A DNA stretch of 42,777 nt. Source: Treponema sp. Its GTDB lineage: Bacteria > Spirochaetota > Spirochaetia > Treponematales > Breznakiellaceae. The position numbers and the translations under genes were made by a program. Position 1 is the stretch's first letter. Every line of letters begins with the position of its first letter. Below the pieces are notes generated by a model. It was not told the DNA's origin, did not search any database, and saw only the letters and a list, made by a program, of their open reading frames with translations. Shown here piece by piece: positions 31,062 through 39,902 of this stretch. The stretch spans positions 1 through 42,777 of the forward strand of contig WQSN01000020.1 of the NCBI GenBank assembly GCA_009787835.1, in the 5' to 3' direction.

Positions 31062-32576
31062 TCATGAGTTGACAAAATGTTTTTTTAAAAACTCAAGATC
31101 AAGCAGCGGATACACAGGGAAGCGATCAATTAAATTCTTTACCCGGTTACGAATATCGTTCTTTACCTGCTCGCCGATATTGTATTTTGCCTTGCTGTTT
31201 TTTGACGGATCTTTTTGATCCTGTGCCTGGGTTGTTCCTTTTATTACATTTGATATTATTCCGCCGATTTCCGCCATTTCTTCTTTACCCATACCCAGAG
31301 TTGTAACAGCGGCGGTTCCAAGCCTGATTCCTGATGTATACCACGGGCCGTTTGGATCATTGGGAAGGCTGTTGCGGTTTATCGTTACGTGACATTCAAG
31401 CATTGAGCTTTCCGCCTGCCTGCCCGTAAGACCCGCCTTGTGAACATCGATCAGCAGCAGGTGATTATCAGTTCCGCCTGTCAGTACGTCAAGACCGTTA
31501 TTAATACAGGCGTCTGACAAAGCCTGGCAGTTTTCGACAATGCGTTTCGTGTATTGCCTGAATTCGGGAGCTGAGGCTTCGCGGAAAGCGACTGCCTTTG
31601 CCGCTATCACATGCGGAAGAGGCCCCCCCATTACAAGAGGGCAGCCTTTATCCAGAGCTTCGGCAAATTCGTTGGTGCTTAATACAAGCCCGGCTCGCGG
31701 GCCTCGTAAGGTTTTATGAGATGTGCTTGTAACAACATGCGCCCATGGCACAGGATCGAATTCATCAGTAAAAACTTTACCCGCGACAAGACCCGCAAAA
31801 TGAGCCATGTCAACCATAAATACCGCGCCGGCTTTGTCCGCAATTTTCCTCATTTTCTTAAAATTTATTTTTCGCGGATATGCAGAATAACCGGCAAGAA
31901 GGATAAGCGGACGGACATTTAACGCCTGTTTTTCAATTTCATCGTAATCAAGCAATCCGTTTTCCCTGGATACTGAGTAACTGTAAACGTCAAATAACCG
32001 GCCTGACAGGTTGTTACGGTAGCCGTGGGTAAGGTGTCCTCCGGAATAATAATCCAGTCCCAAAAGGCGCTGATTCCCCATAAGCACCCGCAGGCTGTCC
32101 CATTGGGATTTATCAAGCTTATATAGATTTGCTTCGCCCAATTTTTCCAGCGCCGGATTTTCAACGCGTGTGCTTATTATGGCCCAGTACGCAAGCAGAT
32201 TTGCGTCCGCTCCGCAGTGGGGCTGAACATTTGCGTACTGCGCGCCGAAGAGTTTACGCGCTTCTTCCGCCGCCAATTTTTCGACCGCGTCCACATTTTC
32301 ATTCCCCGCGTAAAAACGGTGATTTGGAACTCCTTCCGCGTATTTATCGGTTAAGAGGTTCCCCATCGCGAGCTGCACTGCCATGGAACAATAATTTTCA
32401 CTTGCGATTAATTTTATTCTTTTTCTTTGATTTTCCAGTTCTTTAACAATTGAAGAAGCGATTTCCGGAGTTGTTTTTGATATTTCCGTTAAACCGCAAA
32501 GATACGCCAAAAAGTTATTATCTGCTTGTCCGGGTGAAACTGCGGACAGATAAGATGCGACAGGATTTATATTCAT
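31062..32576 (-). CDS. glyA: Serine hydroxymethyltransferase
   Basis: GlyA makes glycine and methylene-tetrahydrofolate from serine and tetrahydrofolate, with PLP. Starting at ATG 32576 the protein is 504 residues. That is longer than the usual 415-430 because of insertions, such as between GADANLLAYWAI and the LGLDYYSGGHLTHG block, a feature I associate with a spirochaete or chlamydia-type branch. The PLP-lysine motif VTSTSHKTLRGPRAGL is intact. Other blocks include IKLIASENYCS and DKYAEGVPNHRFYAG. The frame is open 15 codons further upstream to 32621, but that part covers the promoter. A TTGAAA/TATCCT promoter places the transcription start on the ATG, and no Shine-Dalgarno exists. Confidence 0.96.
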   Translation of the reverse strand: MNINPVASYLSAVSPGQADNNFLAYLCGLTEISKTTPEIASSIVKELENQRKRIKLIASENYCSMAVQLAMGNLLTDKYAEGVPNHRFYAGNENVDAVEKLAAEEARKLFGAQYANVQPHCGADANLLAYWAIISTRVENPALEKLGEANLYKLDKSQWDSLRVLMGNQRLLGLDYYSGGHLTHGYRNNLSGRLFDVYSYSVSRENGLLDYDEIEKQALNVRPLILLAGYSAYPRKINFKKMRKIADKAGAVFMVDMAHFAGLVAGKVFTDEFDPVPWAHVVTSTSHKTLRGPRAGLVLSTNEFAEALDKGCPLVMGGPLPHVIAAKAVAFREASAPEFRQYTKRIVENCQALSDACINNGLDVLTGGTDNHLLLIDVHKAGLTGRQAESSMLECHVTINRNSLPNDPNGPWYTSGIRLGTAAVTTLGMGKEEMAEIGGIISNVIKGTTQAQDQKDPSKNSKAKYNIGEQVKNDIRNRVKNLIDRFPVYPLLDLEFLKKHFVNS

Positions 32577-32582
32577 GTTTTC

Positions 32583-32611
32583 AGGATACCTGAAGCATGA
32601 GGTTGTTTCAA
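32583..32611 (-). promoter_or_regulatory. Promoter giving a leaderless glyA mRNA
   Basis: On the minus strand: TTGAAA (32606-32611), exactly 17 bases, TATCCT (32583-32588), six bases, then the ATG at 32576. Standard spacing puts +1 on the A of ATG. Confidence 0.6.
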
Positions 32612-32653
32612 GATATACCACAAATTTTGACGTGAAGTTATGCAGATGTTATA

Positions 32654-33340
32654 TTAGAATAAATACCATACTGCGAACCAATGCAATACCGCTCCGATAA
32701 TAACAAAACTATGCCAAACAGCATGAGTATACTTAACATCCTTTTTTCTGTACCAGATGATCCCCATTGTATACGCGATACCGCCCGCGATAAGTAAAAA
32801 AATACTATGAAACGGCACAGAACGCATCAGCGGAATAAAGCCTGCGACAATCGCCCAGCCCATAAGCACATAAGCGGCTATTTCGATTTTTTTGAGCGCT
32901 TTAAAACCAAAAATGTTAAGAGTGATTCCCGTTATCGCCAGTATCCATTCAAACGCGAAGAGGCTCCAGCCCCAGGCTCCCTGTAAACCGGTAAGGCAAA
33001 AAGGCGTATATGTTCCTGCTATAAAAATAAAGATCATTGCATGATCCATTCTGCGCAATATACGCTTCGCGCCCTGATGCTGTATAGAGTGATAAAGCGT
33101 CGATATCAGAAACATTCCAATCATGGTTATCGTAAAGAGAAACGCCGCGATTATATCAATGCTCTCTTCCCTGTTTCCCGTGAAAATGCCTGTAGTTTTA
33201 AATCCCAGCAGAACAAGTCCCGCTGTTGCGCCTAACGTTCCGAGACCGTGTAAAATGGAATTTGTTATTTCTTCTCCGGCGGAGTACAAAGGAATGACAG
33301 CCGGTATGGATGCCGCGGACGTTCTTTTCATTATGTTCAT
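32654..33340 (-). CDS. trhA: Hemolysin III / TrhA (YqfA, PAQR-type) membrane protein
   Basis: The 228-residue protein has seven hydrophobic segments and all family motifs: EEITNSILHGLG near 23-34, ISTLYHS, the RMDHAMIFIFIAGTYTPF block, and HAVWHSFVIIGAVLHW at the C-terminus. The conserved histidines and aspartate form the zinc site of the PAQR/CREST superfamily. Despite the name, members are linked to membrane-fluidity homeostasis rather than haemolysis. No clear Shine-Dalgarno precedes the first ATG, and a second Met three codons later is a possible start. It lies upstream of glyA on the same strand, but glyA has its own promoter. Confidence 0.92.
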   Translation of the reverse strand: MNIMKRTSAASIPAVIPLYSAGEEITNSILHGLGTLGATAGLVLLGFKTTGIFTGNREESIDIIAAFLFTITMIGMFLISTLYHSIQHQGAKRILRRMDHAMIFIFIAGTYTPFCLTGLQGAWGWSLFAFEWILAITGITLNIFGFKALKKIEIAAYVLMGWAIVAGFIPLMRSVPFHSIFLLIAGGIAYTMGIIWYRKKDVKYTHAVWHSFVIIGAVLHWFAVWYLF

Positions 33341-33398
33341 GTAATTAAGACACGCATTAACATTTTTGGTTGCATTGCCGGTTTCAGACAGAATTATT

Positions 33399-35141
33399 CT
33401 AATTATGCTTATGTCTCAGGCTTGCCGCCAGGTTGCGGAGTTCAGCGGTCGGTTCAGCCATTTTTGATATTACAGGCGGATAATGAAGTACCGCGACCCA
33501 GCAGATTCGTTCGTAATCTTCGCGGTTCAGGGGGGGGGATTTGTTGTTTATGTTGTTTAAAAAATCAGTGCTCTTGTTATGCAGAGCGGCTTCAATGCAA
33601 ATATGCAGGTATTCCCGTTCAGTTAAAAGCGTGTCATTGATATATTTAAAAGCGCTGCCAATATCAGAACTTCTTGCGGCTTCCATACAGATGTAAAAAT
33701 AATGTGACCTGACAAGAGAGCCTGTGTCTATAAGTTCCAGGGTGAGGCAATTTTTTCTGACTGCGGCGGCGCATAGCTCCGAATAATACTTGCTGCCCCT
33801 GAATTTATCATTATCAGCGTATTTAAGCGCGTAAGGATTTTCATTCACCGCGTTTAAACAGTGTTTATAATAAGCTGCAGTATCCATGCTGCTGGCATTG
33901 ATAGTGCGAAGCTTTTTAACCATTTGCCTGTGTCCCTGTCCATCGCTTACAAATTCTATCTTTTTTCCGCTGGCTTTTGACTTGGAAGCGATTGAATTTT
34001 TTATCGCAGCGATAATATTGGGTTTAAAATTATTTTCTTCTATGTTGAGCACTGCCAGATGCGGAAGGCTCAAAATTGATTTTGGAAGCGTTTCCAGCAT
34101 ATTGTCATAGACATGTATTTTTTCCAGGGTTTTCAGATTTCCGATTTTTTCGCTTATTGATGAAATTCCCGTGCTTCCTATTTCCAGATTGGTCAGGTTT
34201 ATTAAGTTAAATATAGTCGGCGGAAGATCGCGCACCATATTGCCCGCGAATGAGAAAACGCGCAGTTCAGGAAAATTGTTAAATATATCGGGCAGTTCGG
34301 TTATTTTAAAGTCACTGCCCCAAATATACAGTTTCTCCAGTTTATGCAAAGACGGTAACGCGTCAAAAGGGCTTCCGTCAGAGATCAAGTGCCTTAGATC
34401 CAGTTCTTTCAGTTCTTTAATATAAGAAATGCTCTGATGCCCTTTACCAATATCAAGTTCTGAAAGCAGTAAGGATTCAAAGGAGGGACATGTAGAAAGT
34501 ATTTTCGCCGCGCTGTCCAGATCGAAAGATTTATGGCTTTTTCGCACGTGATTGTTAGTGATAAATTTTTTCAGTGAAGGATGATTTTTAAAAGAGGCCG
34601 GTAAGGACGGGATGTTTACCTCTCCGTTATACAGGGACATGGCAAACAATTCCAGTTTTTTCAGGTTTCCCAGTTCTTCAGGCAAAGTTATTTCTGAATC
34701 AATTTCGATTGTCAGAATTTTTAATTCTTTCAGGGTAGTTACTTCATTTGGGAAAGACCAGCCCTTGTTTACCCGCATATGAAGCTTTTCAAGTTTTTTC
34801 GCCTTTATTATTTCCAGGGGAAACTTTGTAAGATTCCAGCAGCAAATCGAAAGGGAGTTTAAATTCGGTATGGAAAATAAAAAGGCCGGAATTTCTGTAA
34901 TTCTTGTAAAGGAGACATGGAGTTTTTCAAGGTGGCGGCATTCATTTATAATAAGAGGAATTTCTGTTAACGAATGCTGATTGGTCAGAACGATTTTTTT
35001 TACGGTATCTTTTACATCGTCAATCCGCCGGATTATTTCATCCATGTCCTTGCAAAATACGCCTTCCGACGCGAGACCTAAATCCGGATCCCCGTCCTTC
35101 CAGTGGAGATTAAGTACGCTTCTGTCTTGTGATAATGACAT
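33399..35141 (-). CDS. Leucine-rich-repeat protein with C-terminal DUF4116-like repeats
   Basis: The frame is open to 35375, but that region covers the FIST promoter and start on the other strand. I start at ATG 35141 (MSLSQDRSVLNLHW), giving 580 residues. Residues about 55-400 hold many 22-24-residue leucine-rich repeats of the LxxLPxxIxxLxxLxxLxI kind, for example ITELPDIFNNFPELRVFSF and LETLPKSILSLPHLAVLNI. Residues about 425-555 form helical repeats (YYKHCLNAVNENPYALKYAD, and similar YxxICxEAA units) that resemble DUF4116 repeats. There is no signal peptide, so it is probably cytoplasmic and binds proteins. A TATAAT ten bases before the ATG and no Shine-Dalgarno suggest a very short leader. 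Confidence 0.8.
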   Translation of the reverse strand: MSLSQDRSVLNLHWKDGDPDLGLASEGVFCKDMDEIIRRIDDVKDTVKKIVLTNQHSLTEIPLIINECRHLEKLHVSFTRITEIPAFLFSIPNLNSLSICCWNLTKFPLEIIKAKKLEKLHMRVNKGWSFPNEVTTLKELKILTIEIDSEITLPEELGNLKKLELFAMSLYNGEVNIPSLPASFKNHPSLKKFITNNHVRKSHKSFDLDSAAKILSTCPSFESLLLSELDIGKGHQSISYIKELKELDLRHLISDGSPFDALPSLHKLEKLYIWGSDFKITELPDIFNNFPELRVFSFAGNMVRDLPPTIFNLINLTNLEIGSTGISSISEKIGNLKTLEKIHVYDNMLETLPKSILSLPHLAVLNIEENNFKPNIIAAIKNSIASKSKASGKKIEFVSDGQGHRQMVKKLRTINASSMDTAAYYKHCLNAVNENPYALKYADNDKFRGSKYYSELCAAAVRKNCLTLELIDTGSLVRSHYFYICMEAARSSDIGSAFKYINDTLLTEREYLHICIEAALHNKSTDFLNNINNKSPPLNREDYERICWVAVLHYPPVISKMAEPTAELRNLAASLRHKHN

Positions 35142-35151
35142 GGATTTAATT

Positions 35152-35157
35152 ATTATA
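35152..35157 (-). promoter_or_regulatory. -10 box of the LRR gene
   Basis: Perfect TATAAT on the minus strand, ten bases before the ATG at 35141, with a weak CTTACA 18 bases further upstream. The predicted leader is about four bases. Confidence 0.45.
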
Positions 35158-35258
35158 CATTTTTGACACGAAATTTGTAAGATAGCATGACAGGTTCGGC
35201 TGCTTTTCAATGAATGTATTTCAAGGTATACAAATACCATAAAAAATAAAAGTCTCAA

Positions 35259-35287
35259 TTTACACCGGTAAAAACCCGTGTTATCCT
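35259..35287 (+). promoter_or_regulatory. Promoter of the FIST-aldehyde dehydrogenase operon
   Basis: TTTACA (35259-35264), a 17-base spacer and TATCCT (35282-35287). The predicted leader is about 41 bases and includes the GGAGG of the first gene. Confidence 0.6.
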
Positions 35288-35334
35288 GATTATCTGGGCA
35301 AATAATCCGCCCAATATTTTTTTTGGAGGTATTT

Positions 35335-36498
35335 ATGAAAGGTAATACCGGTTCCAGTGTTTCCGCGGATCCCAAAGCGGCGGGAAAAGAAGCGGCAGGG
35401 AAAGCTAAAAACGGGCTTTCAAATATTAAAGTGGCTTTCGCCTATGCCAGTGTCGCCTATAATCTTGGCGATATGTTAAAGGGTGTGGCTGAAGAAATAC
35501 CGGGCGTTCCGGTTCTGGGGAATACTTCCTTTACCGGCGTTATTACTCCTGAAGGGTTTATCACCGGGGATAAAGGTTTTGTTGGAATTATGACCCTTGG
35601 CGGAGATGATCTTACCGTAGGTGTGTCCGGCAAACCCAAAAGCGGGGATGCAAGGACAACCGGCAGGGAAGCCGCGAAGGAAGCGATTAAGAACGCCGGT
35701 AAGAGCGGAGCGCCGGCTTATTTCTATATGGCGGCATCTCCCGGGGAAGAGGAATTTTATCTTAAAGGTATCAGCGATGTAATCGGCAGAGTTCCCTATT
35801 TCGGCGGGAGCGCTGCAGACAACTCAATTGCCGGGGAATGGAAGCTTTTTACCAATCAGCAGATTTTTGCCGACGGGGTAACGCTTGCATTCTTTTATGC
35901 TGATAAGCCTGTTACCAATCTTTTTACAGGCGCGTACAGGGAGACAGGCGATGTTGGCATTATCACCAAGGTGAAGAACAACCGCACTCTTGTAGAGATC
36001 GACGGAGTTCCCGCTGTTAAAAAATACGCGCAGTGGGCAAATGTCGATCCGGATAAACTAAAGGGTATGGATCTCCTTGTTTATACAATTCTTTCACCAT
36101 TGGGAGTAAAAGACCGGCTTGGCGATTTGGTTGCAATTCGGCATCCCATGAACGGCAACGATGATTACTCCATGGCAGTCGGCGCGAATCTAACCGAAAA
36201 AACCGCCGTAATCCGCATGGAAGGAACTGTGGACGAACTTATCGCGTCGGGCGGAAAAACCCTGGATGGCCTGAAAACTAAAATGAAAGCCGCTCCAGCA
36301 GCATTCCATCTGGTTCACTGCGGGGGACGCAGGGCCGGTATAGGAGAGAGGATCGATGAGCTGGTTCAGACAGTGAAGAAAGCGGCCGGCGATGTTCCCT
36401 TTATTATGGAATTCACCTTCGGCGAATATGGTTATGAAGATGACGGCAACAATACAACAGGCGGCCTCATGTTATCCTACACAGGTTTCGCCCAATAA
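35335..36498 (+). CDS. FIST N/C-domain sensory protein
   Basis: The protein is 387 residues when started at ATG 35335, which follows GGAGG at 35325-35329; an ATG four codons earlier lies before that site and is not used. The whole chain is a FIST sensory module. The FIST-N part (about 30-200) has VPVLGNTSFTGVITPEGFI and VPYFGGSAADNSI. The FIST-C part (about 210-387) has MDLLVYTILSPLGVKDR, FHLVHCGGRRAGIGERI and the ending GGLMLSYTGFAQ. FIST domains are thought to bind small ligands such as amino acids and are usually attached to signalling outputs; here the domain stands alone. It is 11 bases from an aldehyde dehydrogenase gene on the same strand, so the two are likely co-transcribed. Confidence 0.9.
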   Translation: MKGNTGSSVSADPKAAGKEAAGKAKNGLSNIKVAFAYASVAYNLGDMLKGVAEEIPGVPVLGNTSFTGVITPEGFITGDKGFVGIMTLGGDDLTVGVSGKPKSGDARTTGREAAKEAIKNAGKSGAPAYFYMAASPGEEEFYLKGISDVIGRVPYFGGSAADNSIAGEWKLFTNQQIFADGVTLAFFYADKPVTNLFTGAYRETGDVGIITKVKNNRTLVEIDGVPAVKKYAQWANVDPDKLKGMDLLVYTILSPLGVKDRLGDLVAIRHPMNGNDDYSMAVGANLTEKTAVIRMEGTVDELIASGGKTLDGLKTKMKAAPAAFHLVHCGGRRAGIGERIDELVQTVKKAAGDVPFIMEFTFGEYGYEDDGNNTTGGLMLSYTGFAQ

Positions 36499-36509
36499 AG
36501 GAATTTACT

Positions 36510-37943
36510 ATGAAAATGATTATTGACGGAAAGGCAGTTGACGCTTCTAACGAAGCGGTTATTGAAGTAATCAATCCTGCCAACGGTAAGGTTATCGATA
36601 CGGTTCCCGCGGCCACCGAAGCCGATGTTGCCAATGCGGTAGCAAAAGCGAAACTGGGACAAAAAATTTGGGCTAAGGTTCCTCTCCATGAAAAAGGCGA
36701 TATACTTTTAAAATTTGTCGCATTGGTGGATGAAAACAAGGAAAAGCTCGCAAGGACGCTTTCTGATGAAACCGGCAAGCCTATCAGCGAAGCCCGCGGA
36801 GAGATCGCGAATATTCCTATCGCTTTTAAAGGCTTTATTGAAAGGGCAAAACATCTCTACGGAGAGATTATCCCTAACGGCCAGGAGAAGAATCAGGAAC
36901 ACAATGTACTGCTGACGATCAGGGAACCTGTCGGCGTAGTGGCCTGCGTTATTCCATTCAACTTCCCATGCGATTTATTTGACCAAAAGGTAGCTCCTGC
37001 ATTGCTCGCGGGAAACGCCGCTATTGTGAAGCCGTCTACCGACAATCCTCTGACCCTTTGCATGTTAACCGAGCTTTTAGTAAAGGCCGGGGTTACAAAC
37101 GGCGCGATCCAGATACTGACAGGAAAAGGATCACAGGTTGGAAATTGGCTCTGCCAAAATCCTGATGTTCACGCTATTACATTTACAGGCTCCACCGAAG
37201 TTGGATTGGAAACTTACAAAAACGCCGCTAATCACCTTGCCCATGTCGCGTTGGAACTTGGCGGCAACGACGCTTTCATTGTCTGGAAGGACGGAGATGT
37301 AGATCTCGCGGTTGAGGAGACAATCTGGGGAAGGATGTACAACACAGGCCAGGTATGCTGCGCGTCAAAACGTTTTATAGTTCACAACAGCCTTAAAGAC
37401 GCTTTCGCGCAAAAGCTGGTAGAACGGATAAAGAAGATCAAACTTGGCGACCCCGCGGATGATTCAACGCAGCTTGGCTGCCTGATCAGCGAGAAAGCCG
37501 CAATTGAGGTTGAGCGTCAGGTTGAACTGACCGTATCCCAGGGGGGAAAGATCATTCACGGCGGTAAAAGGAACGGGGCTTTCTATGAACCGACAGTGAT
37601 CACCGGTGTTCCTAAAACAGCCGATGTCTCCATAGACATGGAGATCTTCGGCCCGGTGGTGCCCGTCATTGGCTTTGATACTTTGGAAGAAGCGGTTGAA
37701 ATCGCCAACTCCTCCAAGTTCGGTCTTTGCGGCTGTATCTTCACCGCAGACATAAAAACCGCCTGGCAGGTTGCGGCGCAGTTGGAATGCGGCGGCGTTG
37801 TCATCAACGGCGCAAGCTTCTTCCGCAGCTTTGAAATGCCCTTCGGCGGCTATAAATATTCAGGCATTGGAACAGAAGGCGTTATGTCAACATTTGATGA
37901 GGTGACGCTGACCAAGACAATTGTGCTGAAAAATATTTTGTAA
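36510..37943 (+). CDS. NAD(P)-dependent aldehyde dehydrogenase
   Basis: This enzyme oxidises an aldehyde to the acid. The 477-residue protein has the complete ALDH set: N151 in PFNFP, K174 in VKPS, FTGSTEVG in the cofactor region, general base E249 in ELGGND, catalytic C283 in NTGQVCCA, and the EIFGPVVPV and PFGGYKYSG blocks. The type resembles lactaldehyde, succinate-semialdehyde or glyceraldehyde-3-phosphate (non-phosphorylating) dehydrogenases; the substrate is not settled. AAAGGAA precedes the ATG. It lies 11 bases downstream of the FIST gene and ends at a strong hairpin. Confidence 0.92.
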   Translation: MKMIIDGKAVDASNEAVIEVINPANGKVIDTVPAATEADVANAVAKAKLGQKIWAKVPLHEKGDILLKFVALVDENKEKLARTLSDETGKPISEARGEIANIPIAFKGFIERAKHLYGEIIPNGQEKNQEHNVLLTIREPVGVVACVIPFNFPCDLFDQKVAPALLAGNAAIVKPSTDNPLTLCMLTELLVKAGVTNGAIQILTGKGSQVGNWLCQNPDVHAITFTGSTEVGLETYKNAANHLAHVALELGGNDAFIVWKDGDVDLAVEETIWGRMYNTGQVCCASKRFIVHNSLKDAFAQKLVERIKKIKLGDPADDSTQLGCLISEKAAIEVERQVELTVSQGGKIIHGGKRNGAFYEPTVITGVPKTADVSIDMEIFGPVVPVIGFDTLEEAVEIANSSKFGLCGCIFTADIKTAWQVAAQLECGGVVINGASFFRSFEMPFGGYKYSGIGTEGVMSTFDEVTLTKTIVLKNIL

Positions 37944-37954
37944 ACAATCTGTAG

Positions 37955-37996
37955 TACACCGGTTAAGAGAGAATTCCGTTCCTTTTAACCGGTGTA
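37955..37996. terminator. Bidirectional hairpin between convergent operons
   Basis: TACACCGGTTAA (37955-37966) and TTAACCGGTGTA (37985-37996) pair perfectly over 12 bases around an 18-base loop. The site is between the aldehyde dehydrogenase gene and the convergent permease gene. The T-run is poor on both sides, but placement and stem strength favour termination. Confidence 0.55.
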
Positions 37997-38011
37997 TATT
38001 TCCAAAATAAC

Positions 38012-38824
38012 CTATCCTTTCACAGCGCCTTCAGCTATGCCTTTTGTTATATTCTTTTGGAATATCGCAAAAAATACGATAACCGGAAGCGCGGCAAGCA
38101 TGAGCGCGCTCAGGATTGCTGACCAATCGCTGCTGTATTGGCCGAATAATGTATTGGTTGAAAGCAATAATGTATATTTTCTGCTGTTTGAAATAATGAT
38201 AAGGGGAAGCAGAAAATCATTCCATATCCAAAGGACATTTGTAATATAAATCGAAGCGGTTACAGGTTTTAGAAGCGGAAATATTATGTGAATAAATATT
38301 CGCATGGAATTACATCCGTCGATAGATGCTGATTCTTCCATTTCAACAGGCACGCTTTTTACAAACCCATGGTACAGGAAAATAGCCATGCTTACCCCTA
38401 ACCCTGTGTAGACAAATGACAAACCGGTAAGAGAATTTTTTATTCCCAAACCCAATACAACATTGTATAATGGGATCATAATGGAACTAAACGGGATCAG
38501 CATTGAAAAAATAAACAGTGAAAACAGGAAATTTGAAAACCTTGTTTTAATACGGCATAGTTTCCATCCTGCCATGGAAGAGAACACGACAATAAGCGTT
38601 ACTGACATTACGGCAATCGCCGCTGTGTTGCCAAGATTATGCGCGTAATTCATCCTGTTGAATGATCTGATGTAGTTTTCAAAGTTTAGCGATACAGGCA
38701 AAGACATAATGTTGCTTAATAATTCCCTGTTGGTTTTAAATGAGTTAACCAGAGCCAATGCTAACGGGAACACTGTATAAAGGCCGGCAAATATCAGAAA
38801 AATAAAAATTACTACTCTTTTCAT
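38012..38824 (-). CDS. Sugar ABC transporter permease, UgpE/MalG (MsmG) type
   Basis: This is an inner-membrane permease subunit of 270 residues with six membrane segments. The EAA loop reads ESASIDGCNSMRIFIHIIFP, near residues 166-185. The ending FAIFQKNITKGIAEGAVKG is typical of the MalG/UgpE branch. The start is supported by GGAGGGAGGAAAA and overlaps the stop codon of the upstream permease (ATGA), so the pair is translationally coupled. No binding-protein or ATPase gene follows; the next feature is a terminator hairpin. Confidence 0.92.
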   Translation of the reverse strand: MKRVVIFIFLIFAGLYTVFPLALALVNSFKTNRELLSNIMSLPVSLNFENYIRSFNRMNYAHNLGNTAAIAVMSVTLIVVFSSMAGWKLCRIKTRFSNFLFSLFIFSMLIPFSSIMIPLYNVVLGLGIKNSLTGLSFVYTGLGVSMAIFLYHGFVKSVPVEMEESASIDGCNSMRIFIHIIFPLLKPVTASIYITNVLWIWNDFLLPLIIISNSRKYTLLLSTNTLFGQYSSDWSAILSALMLAALPVIVFFAIFQKNITKGIAEGAVKG

Positions 38825-39705
38825 TTTTCCTCCCTCCAGACTTTCATTATTTTTAGCTGAACAACAGTTATAAGAAAAATTATTAAAAATAATACCGTAG
38901 ACTTCGCTGTCGCATAACCGTAACGAATGTTGCCTTTGAACGCTTCTTCATATATATTTAATGCTACAGTCTGTGTAGCCCGGCCTGGTCCGCCTCCTGT
39001 AAGCGAGAAGACAACATCAAATACCTGGAATGCTGAATTTAATGTCCAAAAGATACATATAGCTATTGCCGGACGTATCATGGGAATTGTAATGTTCCGG
39101 AAGATCTGCCACGAGTTTGCGCCGTCCATGGATGCGGATTCTTTCAACTCCGGCGGAATTCCCTGCAACGCCGCGATATAAATTATCATTAAATAACCTA
39201 CAGTTCCCCATGACGCGACAACAACGATAGAGGCGAATGCGTAACGGGGATCGCCTACCCAGGACTGATCAAGGAATTTCCATCCCCAATTATCGGCCAT
39301 ATAGTAAAGCGCTCTATGAAAAATAAAGCGCCACATATACCCTCCGATAATCATGCTTATCATATTCGGCATAAAGAAAATTGTCCGGAAAACCCCTTTT
39401 ACTTTTGGTGATGATAGTGATTCTATTACTACTGCTAATCCCAATGCGGCCGCATTAGCCGCAATTAGCATCACAGCGACATACTTGCAGGTAAACCAAA
39501 CAGACTGCCAGAAATATATATCAGAGACAAGTTCAATAAAATTGGATATACCAATAAAGTCATACGCCTTATTAATACCATTCCAGTTAGTCATTGCATA
39601 GAACATGCCGGAAACAGCCGGATACAGTTTTATTACAGAATATGTTAATAGGGCCGGAAGAACGAATAGAAACAGGTTGAAATTTTGCCTGCGTTTGCTA
39701 TACAC
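38821..39705 (-). CDS. Sugar ABC transporter permease, UgpA/MalF (MsmF) type
   Basis: This is the second membrane subunit of the same importer. The frame is open to 39792, but the best start is GTG 39705: AAAGGTG lies six bases upstream and the protein then begins YSKRRQNFNLFLFVLPALL, as relatives do. That gives 294 residues with about six membrane segments. The EAA loop reads ESASMDGANSWQIFRNITIP, and VFSLTGGGPGRATQTVALNIY is the typical late motif. The substrate-binding protein that usually accompanies such permeases is missing. The divergent YesM/YesN-like pair upstream is the likely regulator. Confidence 0.9.
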   Translation of the reverse strand: MYSKRRQNFNLFLFVLPALLTYSVIKLYPAVSGMFYAMTNWNGINKAYDFIGISNFIELVSDIYFWQSVWFTCKYVAVMLIAANAAALGLAVVIESLSSPKVKGVFRTIFFMPNMISMIIGGYMWRFIFHRALYYMADNWGWKFLDQSWVGDPRYAFASIVVVASWGTVGYLMIIYIAALQGIPPELKESASMDGANSWQIFRNITIPMIRPAIAICIFWTLNSAFQVFDVVFSLTGGGPGRATQTVALNIYEEAFKGNIRYGYATAKSTVLFLIIFLITVVQLKIMKVWREEK

Positions 39706-39835
39706 AATGAACACCTTTAGCTTTATATCACCCGGAATAATGAGCCGGATAGCTGACATGTTCAGAATAGATTTCATCAGGATAAAAAGCATTATTGTTT
39801 TTTAATCTGTTTTATTGTTAAATTTTAATCTCCAT

Positions 39836-39865
39836 TTTACATGGTGTCAGATAATATCATATAAT
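39836..39865 (+). promoter_or_regulatory. Promoter of the two-component operon
   Basis: TTTACA (39836-39841), an 18-base spacer and a perfect TATAAT (39860-39865), with a leader of about 31 bases ending in GAGGAG before the ATG at 39903. Confidence 0.65.
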
Positions 39866-39902
39866 ACTTTATGTAATTTAAAATTTTATTGAGGAGACCT
39901 GC

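Noticed and set aside
35142-35375. N-terminal extension of the LRR protein
   Set aside because: It covers the promoter and start of the divergent FIST gene, and its sequence shows no repeat or domain character.
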